Below are positions 23,539 to 31,867 of a stretch of DNA of 40,994 nucleotides, in pieces. Every line of letters begins with the position of its first letter. The stretch's first letter is position 1. The position numbers and the translations under genes are program-made. The notes beneath the pieces are model-generated. The model was not told the origin of the DNA. It did no database searches and saw only the letters and a program-made list of their open reading frames with translations. Source of the DNA: Deltaproteobacteria bacterium (lineage in GTDB: Bacteria > Bdellovibrionota_C > UBA2361 > JAGFJO01). The stretch is taken from positions 1 to 40,994 of the forward strand of contig JAGFJO010000103.1 in the NCBI GenBank assembly GCA_024102635.1, in the 5' to 3' direction.

Positions 23539-24504
23539 TCAGCGAGCCCCCTCCAAATAACTCTCGAGATTTTTTTCAATGCGCTCCGAAACGGGCCCGA
23601 CGGATGACACGAACGGCCTTCCCGCAATCCTTTCAAATGCGCTTATATAGTGGCGCGCGATATCGATGCGATGCTCGTCAGTGAATGTCGGTATCGGACC
23701 ATCCCCCTTGAAGCCTTGCTCGAGCAGCCACTGCCGGGTGGGCTCTTTATCAAGCATTTCTGGAGTTTCATTATCCGCCAGCTTTTCAGTGTAAGTGTCA
23801 GCAACCCAATAACGCGAGGAATCTAATGTGTGGATTTCATCCGCAAGCACTAGGCGGCCCTCGTACATCCCGAATTCATATTTAGTGTCCACCAAAATCA
23901 AGCCGTTCTTTGCCGCCTCTTTCTGGCCAAGCCCAAACAAGGCCAACGCCGTATCGCGTATTTGGCCCCACAGCAAAGCACTTACCAGTCCTCGCGCCAG
24001 AATTTCCTGTTCACCAATAGGTTCGTCGTGCTTGCCAATCTCCGCCTTCGTGGATGGAGTAAGAAGCGGCTGCGGCAACTTTCCATGCTTACGCAAACCG
24101 GGAGGCAAGACAATTCCACTTACTGCGCGGCCGCTGCTATAATCTCGCCATGCGCTACCGGCTAAGTAAGCTCTTACCACAACTTCGATAGGTATAATTG
24201 CACACTCATTTGCTACAATGACATTGGGATCCGGAATATCGAGAATGTGATTCTCGATAATATCCTTCGAAAGGGTAAACCAGTGCACCGCTAATGTGTT
24301 CAGCACCTCTCCTTTGAAGGGAACTGTCGTAACTACCCTGTCAAAACAGCTAAGCCTATCAGTCGCAATAAGAATGCGAATTTTTCCACGCGTATAACTA
24401 TCTCTGACTTTACCTTGGTGACGCTGTCCCAAAAAATCATACTTGGTAACGTTAAGCACATGTGGCAGCTGAGCAGAAATTTGTTCATCCGATAACATAA
24501 TCAC
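23539..24504 (-). CDS. purC: Phosphoribosylaminoimidazole-succinocarboxamide synthase
   Basis: PurC (SAICAR synthetase) joins aspartate to CAIR with ATP in purine synthesis. The 321-residue form has the family core: GKVRDSY, RLSCFDRVVTTVPFKG, PIEVVVRAYLAGSAWRDY, and TKAEIGKHDEP with the ATP/Mg site. Further on are VDTKYEFG, LADEIHTLDSSRYW and DKEPTRQWL. The N-terminus is standard (the ATG with two methionines, MIML; the second ATG is an alternative). It lies eight bases after the stop of an unknown membrane-protein gene and is probably co-transcribed with it. No other purine gene is here. Confidence 0.95.
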   Translation of the reverse strand: MIMLSDEQISAQLPHVLNVTKYDFLGQRHQGKVRDSYTRGKIRILIATDRLSCFDRVVTTVPFKGEVLNTLAVHWFTLSKDIIENHILDIPDPNVIVANECAIIPIEVVVRAYLAGSAWRDYSSGRAVSGIVLPPGLRKHGKLPQPLLTPSTKAEIGKHDEPIGEQEILARGLVSALLWGQIRDTALALFGLGQKEAAKNGLILVDTKYEFGMYEGRLVLADEIHTLDSSRYWVADTYTEKLADNETPEMLDKEPTRQWLLEQGFKGDGPIPTFTDEHRIDIARHYISAFERIAGRPFVSSVGPVSERIEKNLESYLEGAR

Positions 24505-24512
24505 ATCTCCAT

Positions 24513-25712
24513 TTAATGTGCGAACTTGCCTTGTCCCGTCTTAAGGGTTCCTTTCCCCCTTCCCTTATTCGCTTTCTTACTTTTCTCCTTCTTGCCCTTT
24601 CTACTACGGCGCTCCGATAGTTTTTTTATATTCTTTGCCGCAAGTAAAGAAGCAAGGTTGTCGGCAGCAACGCCGGAAGCCTCCGGCATGACTTTGAAAA
24701 TGTTCGGCTCATGCAGCGTGCGTAACGCCTGCAACAGCCTTTTTTGCGCAGCTTTCCTGAACTTTGGCTTGCCGGTCGACGCGTAGCGGGAGTACAGTGC
24801 CACGGCCATATTATTGTTAATTGCCGCTTTGAGCTCGCTGTTGTCACCACGGTTTAGGAGTGCAAGGGCGCTCTTATATGATCGAAGGGCGCAGGATAGG
24901 GCTTGCCTCTCTAAGCCAAATTCGCGAAGCGACGAAATGAGATAGCGGTTTCCCAACAGCCAGGCGGGATGGGCCCTATGCGCCGCGTTAGTCCAAAAGG
25001 CCCGCCGGGCAGCCGCTTCGAACAGTGCAATCTCCTCTCTTGCCTCCGAGTCAGCAGCCGGCATTCTGATATTAAGAGATAAGCCTTCGCTTAAGTTCGC
25101 CAAAAATGATGCAGTCGCCTCGATAGGCTCCAAGGACAAGCCTATGATCGGCACCGACTGAACTAACTTCATCTCCTGATGATTGGCGTAAGGAACGCCT
25201 AAACCGAGGGAGCCAAGCGAGGCGGACGGCCTTCGCTGAAAGCTGACATTCAACCATCGTTGACCCCCCCAAATAAGGGCCATCAGCGGCGGGTGCTCGG
25301 CAAGAAACGACTCTGCACTCTCCCGACTCTCGATAAAAGAGGGGATGCTTTTAACTCCGATATTGGAGTGCATTGCTTGAGAATTAATCAGCTCTCTGAA
25401 AATTCTCGTATGATTCTGCAAGTCGTCGTGTGATAGCCTTGCCAGTGCAATTCCTCCCGCCTGGTTGAGCGAGAACACATAGGTGTGAAGCAGACTAAAA
25501 GCGGCTCCTATTACGGCCAGCAAAAGAACAGCTGCGGGGATGCGAAAACCAGCAAGTCCAAAGCTAAAGAGACTCAACACCAACAAGGGAAAAAGCGCCG
25601 TCTGAGCAAGCTCCCTCTCAATCGGAAGTATTGAGCCGACCTGTAGATTAGTAAGAGCCAGGTACACAATACCCAGGAACGCGAGACTGCCGGCAAACGC
25701 TCTATGCTTCAT
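24513..25712 (-). CDS. Membrane-anchored protein of unknown function with Lys-rich tail
   Basis: A 399-residue protein. The N-terminal 90 residues contain about three membrane segments (AFAGSLAFLGIVYLALTNL; ALFPLLVLSLFSFGLAGF; AAVLLLAVIGAAFSLLHTYVF). The rest is probably outside the membrane, with helical Ala/Leu-rich repeats (ALFEAAARRAF; LRSYKSALALLNRGDNSELKAAINNNMAVALYSRY), similar to TPR-like packing, though no clear TPR consensus. The C-terminal 35 residues are strongly basic (KKLSERRSRKGKKEKSKKANKGRGKG). I recognise no family. It is upstream of purC with an eight-base gap. Length and frame continuity make it real. Confidence 0.65.
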   Translation of the reverse strand: MKHRAFAGSLAFLGIVYLALTNLQVGSILPIERELAQTALFPLLVLSLFSFGLAGFRIPAAVLLLAVIGAAFSLLHTYVFSLNQAGGIALARLSHDDLQNHTRIFRELINSQAMHSNIGVKSIPSFIESRESAESFLAEHPPLMALIWGGQRWLNVSFQRRPSASLGSLGLGVPYANHQEMKLVQSVPIIGLSLEPIEATASFLANLSEGLSLNIRMPAADSEAREEIALFEAAARRAFWTNAAHRAHPAWLLGNRYLISSLREFGLERQALSCALRSYKSALALLNRGDNSELKAAINNNMAVALYSRYASTGKPKFRKAAQKRLLQALRTLHEPNIFKVMPEASGVAADNLASLLAAKNIKKLSERRSRKGKKEKSKKANKGRGKGTLKTGQGKFAH

Positions 25713-25770
25713 TGAAAGATTAGCTAATTCGACTTATGCAATGACAATTGAGACAATCCCGCTCGAATTG

Positions 25771-26328
25771 TTACAAAGTCATGCCAAGAGCTTCACATTT
25801 TGCCTTAAGGAATGAGAAAAAGTCGAGAGAGCTTCCAGGATCAGTAATTTCCGCAAATTCCTCAATCGATATGGTGCAGTAGGTGATGCCAGCAGCTCTC
25901 AATATGGGCCTCAAGTAATGCTGGTGTTCGACATCGGAGACCGTTACCGATTCGCCAAAGCCAGAAAAGAACTCTATTACCATGCGCGGATCTCCGCTGC
26001 CGTTTACAATTGTAAAAAGGCATTTATTCTCCTTGGCCCATCTCGTAACGCGGCAAGGAGATGAGGGAAGCATTTCGGACCGGGTTCCTGCAAGGCCTAA
26101 CTTCGCCGGCATCGAGTCCAGGCGGATCTCCTTATTTGGTAATGAATTCCGCGGGCGTTCGGCCTCGCCGTTCTCAAAAAGTGCCTGTAGCTCTGGCATC
26201 AAGTGGCGTTCAGGGAGCCCTCCACCACATACGGAGATAACACTCATATTTGGAATTACGTGATCGTGGCCGAAAAACGAGGTAAGCACACGGAAAAGAA
26301 TCGCTTCATTGTGATCAAGATAAAGCAT
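25771..26328 (-). CDS. Unknown 185-residue protein, possibly nuclease-fold
   Basis: The protein has two recognisable pieces. Residues 1-50: a helical ALFRVL-like start with FFGHDHVIPNMSVISVCGGGLP. Residues about 95-180: WAKENKCLFTIVNGSGDPRMVIEFF, then VTVSDVEHQHYLRPILRAAGITYCTISIEEF, then a short helix ending in LGMTL. The pattern 'fT.vn..g.p..viEf' followed by a beta-alpha-beta unit with 'L...gi.y..i...Ef' resembles DUF2726/very-short-patch-like restriction-endonuclease folds, but the catalytic Asp and Lys of PD-(D/E)xK are not secure. The upstream region is shared divergently with def. Function not assigned. Confidence 0.55.
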   Translation of the reverse strand: MLYLDHNEAILFRVLTSFFGHDHVIPNMSVISVCGGGLPERHLMPELQALFENGEAERPRNSLPNKEIRLDSMPAKLGLAGTRSEMLPSSPCRVTRWAKENKCLFTIVNGSGDPRMVIEFFSGFGESVTVSDVEHQHYLRPILRAAGITYCTISIEEFAEITDPGSSLDFFSFLKAKCEALGMTL

Positions 26329-26432
26329 ACTTCAATTATGCCATGCGCAAATATGCCGTACAAAACTTTTTAGCGGATTTTATTATTGTAAGAGGCACCT
26401 TTCCCGGCGTTCTATTAAGTTATAAAAAAATG

Positions 26433-26441
26433 TGCTACAAT
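26433..26441 (+). promoter_or_regulatory. Extended -10 element close to the def start
   Basis: TGCTACAAT (26433-26441) is an extended -10 box (TG-N-TACAAT). The -35 region is weak (TATTAA at 26413-26418, 17-base spacing). Transcription would begin at about 26448, only a few bases before the ATG at 26452, and no ribosome-binding site precedes it, so the def mRNA may be leaderless or nearly so. Read by eye. Confidence 0.45.
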
Positions 26442-26451
26442 CTGCGGGCAG

Positions 26452-26952
26452 ATGCCGACACTTCCAATAAGAATATATCCAGATCCCGTTCTTAAACAGG
26501 TGGCCGAAAAGGTGACGAGGTTCAATGACCAGTTGACTTCCCTCGCAAATGACATGGCTGAAACCATGTATACCGCCCGCGGCATAGGACTTGCAGCAAA
26601 TCAAGTAGGAGTGCTTCAGAGAATTGCAATTGTCGATGTCGGGGAAGAGCAGAACGAGCGTATTGATCTTGTTAACCCGGAAATAGTCTGGAAAGAAGGT
26701 GCTGTACCCTCAGAGGAGGGCTGTTTAAGTATTCCAGATTATCGCGAGACGGTGCGGCGGAACAAAGAGATCGTAGTTCAGGCGCAAGATACCAGTGGAA
26801 AGGAGTTCGAATTAAAAGCAGAGGGCTTGCTTGCTATCTGCATTCAGCATGAAATCGACCATTTGAATGGAATTTTATTTATAGACCATTTAAGCCGGCT
26901 TAAGCGGGAACTGTTTAAACGCTGGCTTAAGAAGCGGGCGTCTGAAGACTAA
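26452..26952 (+). CDS. def: Peptide deformylase
   Basis: Def removes the formyl group from the N-terminal methionine of new proteins on the ribosome, using a metal (usually Fe). The 166-residue protein has all three motifs: GIGLAANQVG (motif I, about residue 43-52), EEGCLSIP with the metal-binding Cys (motif II, about 88-95), and QHEIDHLNG with the two His and catalytic Glu (motif III, about 130-138). The start context is unusual, as noted at the promoter. Forms an operon with fmt (24 bases later), the usual bacterial pairing. Confidence 0.96.
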   Translation: MPTLPIRIYPDPVLKQVAEKVTRFNDQLTSLANDMAETMYTARGIGLAANQVGVLQRIAIVDVGEEQNERIDLVNPEIVWKEGAVPSEEGCLSIPDYRETVRRNKEIVVQAQDTSGKEFELKAEGLLAICIQHEIDHLNGILFIDHLSRLKRELFKRWLKKRASED

Positions 26953-26976
26953 CCGGAACCCGGGGAAGGGCGAAGC

Positions 26977-27927
26977 GTGGCTACAATTGTCTTTTTTGGA
27001 ACACCTGCATTTTCAGTTTCATCCCTTACCGCCTTAATCGATAACGGCTACAAAGTGGCTGCGGTAGTCACCCAGCCTGACAAACCGGCGGGCCGTGGAT
27101 CGGCGCTCACGTCACCTCCGGTGAAAGTAGCTGCGATCAACCACTCCATTCCGGTCCTCCAGCCTCACAGTATAAAAAAAGAAATTAGTGCTTTTACCGG
27201 TGAACTCGCTCAGTTTGGCCCATTTGATTTAGGGGTTGTGGTGGCTTTCGGGCAGATCTTGCCGCGCACGATACTGGAAATTCCGCGGCTCGGTTGCATA
27301 AATATTCACGCCTCTCTACTTCCCCGCTGGCGCGGGGCTGCTCCCATTCAACGGTCGATTCTATGCGGCGATAGTGAGACCGGCGTGTGCATAATGCAGA
27401 TGGATGAGGGGCTGGATACCGGGCCGGTATTTAGTTGCGAAAAAATTCCGATCTCTGACAGCGATGATGCAGGCGCGCTGCATGACAAGCTGGCGCAGGC
27501 CGGAGCCGCTCTTCTGGTCAACACCATTCCTTCGATTTTGGAAGGGTCTAAACAAGCGCAGCCTCAGAGCGAAGAGGGGGTGACATACGCCGGCAAAATA
27601 TTACCCGCAGAGGGGCGCATCGATTGGACGGAGAGCGGCGAAAAAATTACTAGGCAGCTAAGGGCATTCTCTCCTTATCCCGGGGCCTATTCCTCAGTGA
27701 ACGGAAAGAGATTAAAAATCTTCAAGGCTCAATGGAAACCTGATACAAATGTAGTGGCACGGCGGCAAGCCGGGGAAATTGCGTATGTTGACGGTGAACA
27801 TCTTGAAGTACGGTGTGCTGATGGAGTGCTGGCCATTCAGGACGTACAGCTGGAAGGGAAGCGAAGAATGCCGGCGCCCGAGTTTTTGCGCGGATGCAGG
27901 TTAAGATTAGGCGATAAATTTGAGTGA
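26977..27927 (+). CDS. fmt: Methionyl-tRNA formyltransferase
   Basis: Fmt formylates initiator Met-tRNA from 10-formyl-THF. The 316-residue protein has the N-terminal Rossmann domain (IVFFGTPAFSV at the start, VTQPDKPAGRG near 34) and the active-site stretch NIHASLLPRWRGAAPIQRSI with the catalytic His and the Asn near residue 107. LDTGPV follows, and the C-terminal OB-fold domain contains TYAGKILPAEGRIDW and RKRMPA-like sequence. It starts with GTG at 26977. It lies 24 bases after def and 25 before rpe, so all are in one operon. Confidence 0.95.
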   Translation: MATIVFFGTPAFSVSSLTALIDNGYKVAAVVTQPDKPAGRGSALTSPPVKVAAINHSIPVLQPHSIKKEISAFTGELAQFGPFDLGVVVAFGQILPRTILEIPRLGCINIHASLLPRWRGAAPIQRSILCGDSETGVCIMQMDEGLDTGPVFSCEKIPISDSDDAGALHDKLAQAGAALLVNTIPSILEGSKQAQPQSEEGVTYAGKILPAEGRIDWTESGEKITRQLRAFSPYPGAYSSVNGKRLKIFKAQWKPDTNVVARRQAGEIAYVDGEHLEVRCADGVLAIQDVQLEGKRRMPAPEFLRGCRLRLGDKFE

Positions 27928-27952
27928 AGCGTAAATTATAAAGGCAGCAAGC

Positions 27953-28618
27953 ATGACCGCTAAAAATAAGACAATCGTTGCTCCATCGATATTGGCAGCC
28001 GACATAGGGAACTTGGCTGCTGAGATTGAAGATGTGGACAAAGGAGGTGCGGATTGGATTCATATTGATGTAATGGATGGATCTTTCGTGCCGCCGATCA
28101 CGTTCGGCGACAATGTGGTTGCACGGGCCAGGAAGGCATCAAAGCTGTTTCTTGACGTTCACCTTATGATTGAAAAGCCTGAACGACACTTCGAAAATTT
28201 CGTAAAAGCAGGCGCGGATCGTCTCACCATCCATCAGGAGACCTCCCCTCACCTGCATCGTAGCCTCGCACATATCCGATCGCTCGGTGCTTCACCTGGA
28301 GTGTGCATCAACCCAGGCACCCCTGTTGAAAGCATCTTGCCGGTATTGGAGGACGCAGAGCTTGTTTTAATTATGACGGTTAATCCCGGTTGGGGCGGAC
28401 AGCCGTTCCTGCCTTTTTGCCTCGAAAAAATTAGGAAGCTAAGAGCCGAAATTGAACGGCGCTCTTTAAAAGTTCTAATTGAGGTCGACGGCGGAATAAA
28501 TCGGGAAACGGCATCGCAGTGTACCGAGGCAGGCGCTGATGTTCTTGTAGCCGGGTCGTTTATATTTGGACAGAAAGACCGCACCGCTGCGATAAAGGCT
28601 TTGCGCGAGCCGGCGTAA
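27953..28618 (+). CDS. rpe: Ribulose-phosphate 3-epimerase
   Basis: Rpe interconverts ribulose 5-phosphate and xylulose 5-phosphate in the pentose phosphate pathway. The 221-residue TIM barrel has PSILAADIGNL near the start and the metal-binding HIDVMDGSFVPPITFG with His/Asp near residue 35. It continues with DVHLMIEKPE, then MTVNPGWGGQPF (phosphate side), the EVDGGINRE loop and an ADVLVAGSFIF segment near the end. AAGG lies just before the ATG. Follows fmt by 25 bases and abuts plsY, where the stop TAA is directly followed by the ATG. Confidence 0.96.
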   Translation: MTAKNKTIVAPSILAADIGNLAAEIEDVDKGGADWIHIDVMDGSFVPPITFGDNVVARARKASKLFLDVHLMIEKPERHFENFVKAGADRLTIHQETSPHLHRSLAHIRSLGASPGVCINPGTPVESILPVLEDAELVLIMTVNPGWGGQPFLPFCLEKIRKLRAEIERRSLKVLIEVDGGINRETASQCTEAGADVLVAGSFIFGQKDRTAAIKALREPA

Positions 28619-29227
28619 ATGGAGCTTGTTTCCTACTTAATAACACTGATTCCTTTCTACTGCCTTGGAGCGGTTCCTACCGGCACTTTAATCGCTAGGA
28701 AAAAAAGGGTTGATCTTCACCTTCACGGCAGCGGAAACGTAGGGGCCACCAACGTCAGCCGAGTCCTCGGAACAAAACTGGGCCTGCTCACGCTGCTCCT
28801 AGACACACTTAAAGGTTTTTTAGCGGTTATACTCTCCTCCATCATATTTGGGGCGGGTGACTACTCGGCAGGCGCAGGAGTAGCGGCGGTACTGGGGCAT
28901 TGCTTTTCAATCCCAGGAAAGTTGCGAGGGGGTAAAGGGGTGGCCACCGCGCTCGGAATTACCCTGGCTATCAGCCCGCTTTTGGCGTTTCTGGCACTCA
29001 TCGTTTTCGCCACGATGTTAGTGATCTTCAAAATCGTATCGTTGGCCTCTGTATCAGCTGTATTGTTTGTGCCCGTCGTTGCGATGATGGACGCGGAATT
29101 AGCGCAGTCTTATCAGAACGCCCTGATGGTAAGCGCTCTAGTAGTTGTCTTTAGGCACAAAACAAATCTGATTAGAATTGCTCAGGGTCAAGAACCTCGC
29201 TACTCGCCAGCTAAGTCGCGCTCGTAG
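28619..29227 (+). CDS. plsY: Glycerol-3-phosphate acyltransferase PlsY
   Basis: PlsY is the inner-membrane acyl-phosphate:glycerol-3-phosphate acyltransferase that makes lysophosphatidate. The 202-residue protein has several membrane segments and the three family motifs: GSGNVGATNVSR near residue 37, GKGVATALG near 102 (phosphate-binding loop), and a weaker motif III with a FRHKTNLIR segment near 177. Starts directly after the rpe stop (TAA then ATG), so it is translated from the same transcript. The last gene of the def-fmt-rpe-plsY operon. Confidence 0.93.
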   Translation: MELVSYLITLIPFYCLGAVPTGTLIARKKRVDLHLHGSGNVGATNVSRVLGTKLGLLTLLLDTLKGFLAVILSSIIFGAGDYSAGAGVAAVLGHCFSIPGKLRGGKGVATALGITLAISPLLAFLALIVFATMLVIFKIVSLASVSAVLFVPVVAMMDAELAQSYQNALMVSALVVVFRHKTNLIRIAQGQEPRYSPAKSRS

Positions 29228-29247
29228 CTAACCACAACGCACTTTTG

Positions 29248-29466
29248 CTATTCTTTGACAACTTCTAACGTATCAGGACCGTGATAAGAGAAGGTACCGT
29301 TGTCCCAAAGAACCGTTACCATCAGCCCGCGCTCCCGAGCTTCGGGTGTCGTGGCCGTTACCTCTGTTTTTAGCTCTTTTACTACCCCGAGGCAGTTAGG
29401 CAAGCCGACACGCTTTACTCTGTCATCGACTTTTATCTTTCGATTAGGAGAAGAATTAGTGGACAT
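29248..29466 (-). CDS. Small conserved-looking protein of unknown function
   Basis: A 72-residue soluble protein: RKIKVDDRVKRVGLPNCLGVVKELKTEV, then a small loop, GLMVTVLWDNGTFSYHGPDTLEVVKE. The pattern 'GdrVkr.g.p..lGvV..i.......v..V.wDnG....h.pd.L..v' resembles small SH3-like/KOW barrels seen in many short bacterial proteins, so a small beta-barrel binding nucleic acid or protein is plausible. It is convergent with plsY, 20 bases away, and divergent from clpX across a 403-base stretch. Function unknown. Confidence 0.6.
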   Translation of the reverse strand: MSTNSSPNRKIKVDDRVKRVGLPNCLGVVKELKTEVTATTPEARERGLMVTVLWDNGTFSYHGPDTLEVVKE

Positions 29467-29869
29467 GATTGAGCCCCGGATTCCTTAAGAAAAACAATAT
29501 GTGGCGAAATTAGAAAAGCCACTCTAGCCGACTATATCCAATCGAGTTCTCGCCTGCAACTCGGCTAACTTACCGGCCTTTCAGAACATTAGACGCTAGA
29601 TTTGAGGCAAAATTTGCATTAATTCAAGTACGAGAATCACCCACCCGGCATCTTTAAGCCATTTCAAATGCTTATCAGCCATCAAGTACGCTGCGTAAAA
29701 TGTCGAAAATTTATATAGCCCGATCAACGGCCGGAGAACGGAAGTAGCCAGCTTTGCAACATTTTGCAGCAGAGCGCATCCCGCGGCTTGTGATTGAGCA
29801 TCTGAATAAGAAGAAGCCGTTTTTTCGAGATGTGATGGTTTAGCAACTCTTCAATTCGCAGGTTCTGAA
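29467..29869. other. Gene-free stretch upstream of clpX
   Basis: These 403 bases separate the small minus-strand gene and clpX. They must hold promoters for both. A minus-strand frame without stop crosses about 80 codons (a possible TTG-start product of 43 residues at 29596-29727 or ATG-start of 28 residues), but it lacks a ribosome-binding site. One weak hairpin (GAGTT/AACTC near 29550) is seen. No tRNA or other RNA gene is recognised. Confidence 0.45.
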
Positions 29870-31120
29870 ATGGCTAGAGATTTCGGCAAAAGCAGCAGCA
29901 ACTTAATCTGTTCTTTCTGTGGAAAGACTCAAGATGAGGTGCGCAAACTCGTCGCCGGCCCCGGTGTATACATCTGTGATGAGTGCGTTGACTTATGTAA
30001 TGACATACTCACCGAGGAATTAGAGGAGATCGGCTCTTTCACGCAACGATTTCAGATCCCGACTCCTAAAGACATCATGACGACGCTCGATGAGTACATT
30101 ATCGGGCAAGACTTCGCCAAGAAAGTTCTGAGTGTGGCAGTTCACAACCACTACAAGAGAATCCAGAACAACTCACATGGGCGGCCAGAGGTGGAACTGC
30201 AAAAATCCAACATTCTGTTGATCGGTCCCACCGGCTCGGGCAAGACGCTGTTGGCTCAGACCTTGGCTCGTATTCTTGACGTACCTTTCACTATTGCCGA
30301 CGCTACAAGTCTTACCGAAGCGGGATACGTAGGTGAGGATGTCGAAAATATAATCGTTAATCTGCTCCAAGCTGCTGACTACGATATCGAAAAGGCACAG
30401 CGCGGGATTGTGTATATCGATGAGATCGACAAAATCGCTAGAAAAAGCGACACACCTTCCGTAACGCGCGATGTCTCTGGAGAAGGTGTTCAGCAGGCGT
30501 TACTGAAGATCGTCGAGGGAACCAAGGCTAATGTGCCACCGAAAGGAGGACGTAAACATCCGCAACAGGAATTCATTCAAGTAGACACCACGAATATCCT
30601 TTTCATTATCGGCGGCGCCTTTGACGGACTGGAAAAAATTGTAGCCCAAAGAGTCGGAAAGAAGAGCCTGGGCTTTGGCACTACAGTGCAATCAGCGGCT
30701 GTAAGCGATAAGTTTCTTTGGGATCTTGAAACTGAAGATCTTTTGAAATACGGAATGATACCCGAGTTCGTCGGACGGGTACCGATTGTCGCTCCTCTGG
30801 ATGATCTGGATAGGGAAAGTTTGATGCAAATATTGACCAAGCCGAAAAATGCGCTGGTGAAGCAATATTCTTATCTTATGGGAATGGAAGGAGTCGATCT
30901 TACTTTTACCGACGACGCGTTAATCGCCATTGCCGATAAGGCTCTTGCGCGCAAAACAGGGGCGCGTGGACTGCGCGCCATCATCGAAAACTGCATGCTC
31001 GATGTGATGTTCGACATTCCGAGCAATACCTCTGTAAAAGAGGTGATAATCACTCCTGAGGTTGTTAATGAGAAAAAGCCTCCGGTACTGGTGCTTCACA
31101 ATGAGGCGTTAGCTGGATAG
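29870..31120 (+). CDS. clpX: ATP-dependent Clp protease ATP-binding subunit ClpX
   Basis: ClpX unfolds substrates and feeds them to ClpP. The 416-residue protein has the N-terminal zinc-binding domain with four cysteines ([21 protein letters not shown]), a Walker A at about residue 120 ([13 protein letters not shown]), a Walker B ([12 protein letters not shown]), and the pore and sensor motifs ([19 protein letters not shown]). The C-terminal IGF-type ClpP-contact loop is [11 protein letters not shown] is replaced by LGF as in several lineages. No clpP, tig or lon gene lies next to it, which is unusual for gram-negative bacteria. Preceded by a 403-base stretch without genes. Confidence 0.96.
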   Translation: MARDFGKSSSNLICSFCGKTQDEVRKLVAGPGVYICDECVDLCNDILTEELEEIGSFTQRFQIPTPKDIMTTLDEYIIGQDFAKKVLSVAVHNHYKRIQNNSHGRPEVELQKSNILLIGPTGSGKTLLAQTLARILDVPFTIADATSLTEAGYVGEDVENIIVNLLQAADYDIEKAQRGIVYIDEIDKIARKSDTPSVTRDVSGEGVQQALLKIVEGTKANVPPKGGRKHPQQEFIQVDTTNILFIIGGAFDGLEKIVAQRVGKKSLGFGTTVQSAAVSDKFLWDLETEDLLKYGMIPEFVGRVPIVAPLDDLDRESLMQILTKPKNALVKQYSYLMGMEGVDLTFTDDALIAIADKALARKTGARGLRAIIENCMLDVMFDIPSNTSVKEVIITPEVVNEKKPPVLVLHNEALAG

Positions 31121-31146
31121 CAGCCCGGCCGCAGCGCAGTTTTTAA

Positions 31147-31848
31147 CTACCGCGCCGGATTTTCGATTATAACTTCTACTCGCCTATTGCGGCTTCTTCC
31201 CGTAGCGCTCTTGTTGGAGGCAATTGGATCGCTTTCTCCGAAGCCCCGTATTGTAATTCGACGCTTATTCACGCCGTTGGCCGACAGCTCATCCGCCACC
31301 GACCTCGCACGTTCACGAGAAAGGCGGAGATTGTAATCAACCGTTCCCACCGAGTCCGTATGACCTTCAACTGATACACGCCGATCACTGGCGTTTCTTA
31401 CAACTTCCGATATTTCACGGACGGTACTGCGTGCTTCGGGAGTGACGCGCGCACTGTCGAATTCGAAGAGCACATCGGGTAGATTGACGACTACACCTCG
31501 ATCGGTTCTACGCACATCTGCCCCACGTGCCCGCAGTTCCTCTATCAGGCGGCGGTTCTCCTCCAGCTCCTGCTGCTGCCTAACTAGCCTCTCATCCGCC
31601 GCATCCATGGCCGCATCTTGACTATCTATTTCGTTTCCGATCAAAGCTCCGGAAATAGCCCCAATCGCCGAGCCGATAGCCACCCCTGCTCCCGCATTAC
31701 CGGTCTGATTCCCGATAATGGCTCCTAGACCGGCTCCCACGGCTGCGCCGCCCAAAGCGCCCTTCTCTCTTGCTCCGAAACGGGCATTCTCGCAGGCCGG
31801 CAGCGCTCCGAGCAATGCGCAGCAAAATATAACGGAGATAGTACGCAT
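31147..31848 (-). CDS. OmpA-type peptidoglycan-binding lipoprotein with glycine zipper
   Basis: A 233-residue lipoprotein. The signal peptide ends in LPAC (lipobox, Cys about 19). Residues about 30-75 form a glycine zipper (GALGGAAVGAGLGAIIGNQTGNAGAGVAIGSAIGAISGALIG), then a coiled-coil stretch of Glu/Gln/Arg (RLVRQQQELEENRRLIEEL), and from residue 120 an OmpA C-terminal domain: VLFEFDSARV, GHTDSVGTVDYNLRLSRERARSV and RNRRVEV carry the peptidoglycan-binding Asp and Arg. It tethers the outer membrane to the wall, like Pal and YiaD-type proteins. First of a block of three glycine-zipper lipoprotein genes on this strand with lspA following. Confidence 0.92.
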   Translation of the reverse strand: MRTISVIFCCALLGALPACENARFGAREKGALGGAAVGAGLGAIIGNQTGNAGAGVAIGSAIGAISGALIGNEIDSQDAAMDAADERLVRQQQELEENRRLIEELRARGADVRRTDRGVVVNLPDVLFEFDSARVTPEARSTVREISEVVRNASDRRVSVEGHTDSVGTVDYNLRLSRERARSVADELSANGVNKRRITIRGFGESDPIASNKSATGRSRNRRVEVIIENPAR

Positions 31849-31867
31849 AAATTACTCTCTTTAAAAT

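Noticed and set aside
29596..29727. A minus-strand frame of up to 43 residues between the small gene and clpX
   Set aside because: No ribosome-binding site and only a TTG or very late ATG start.
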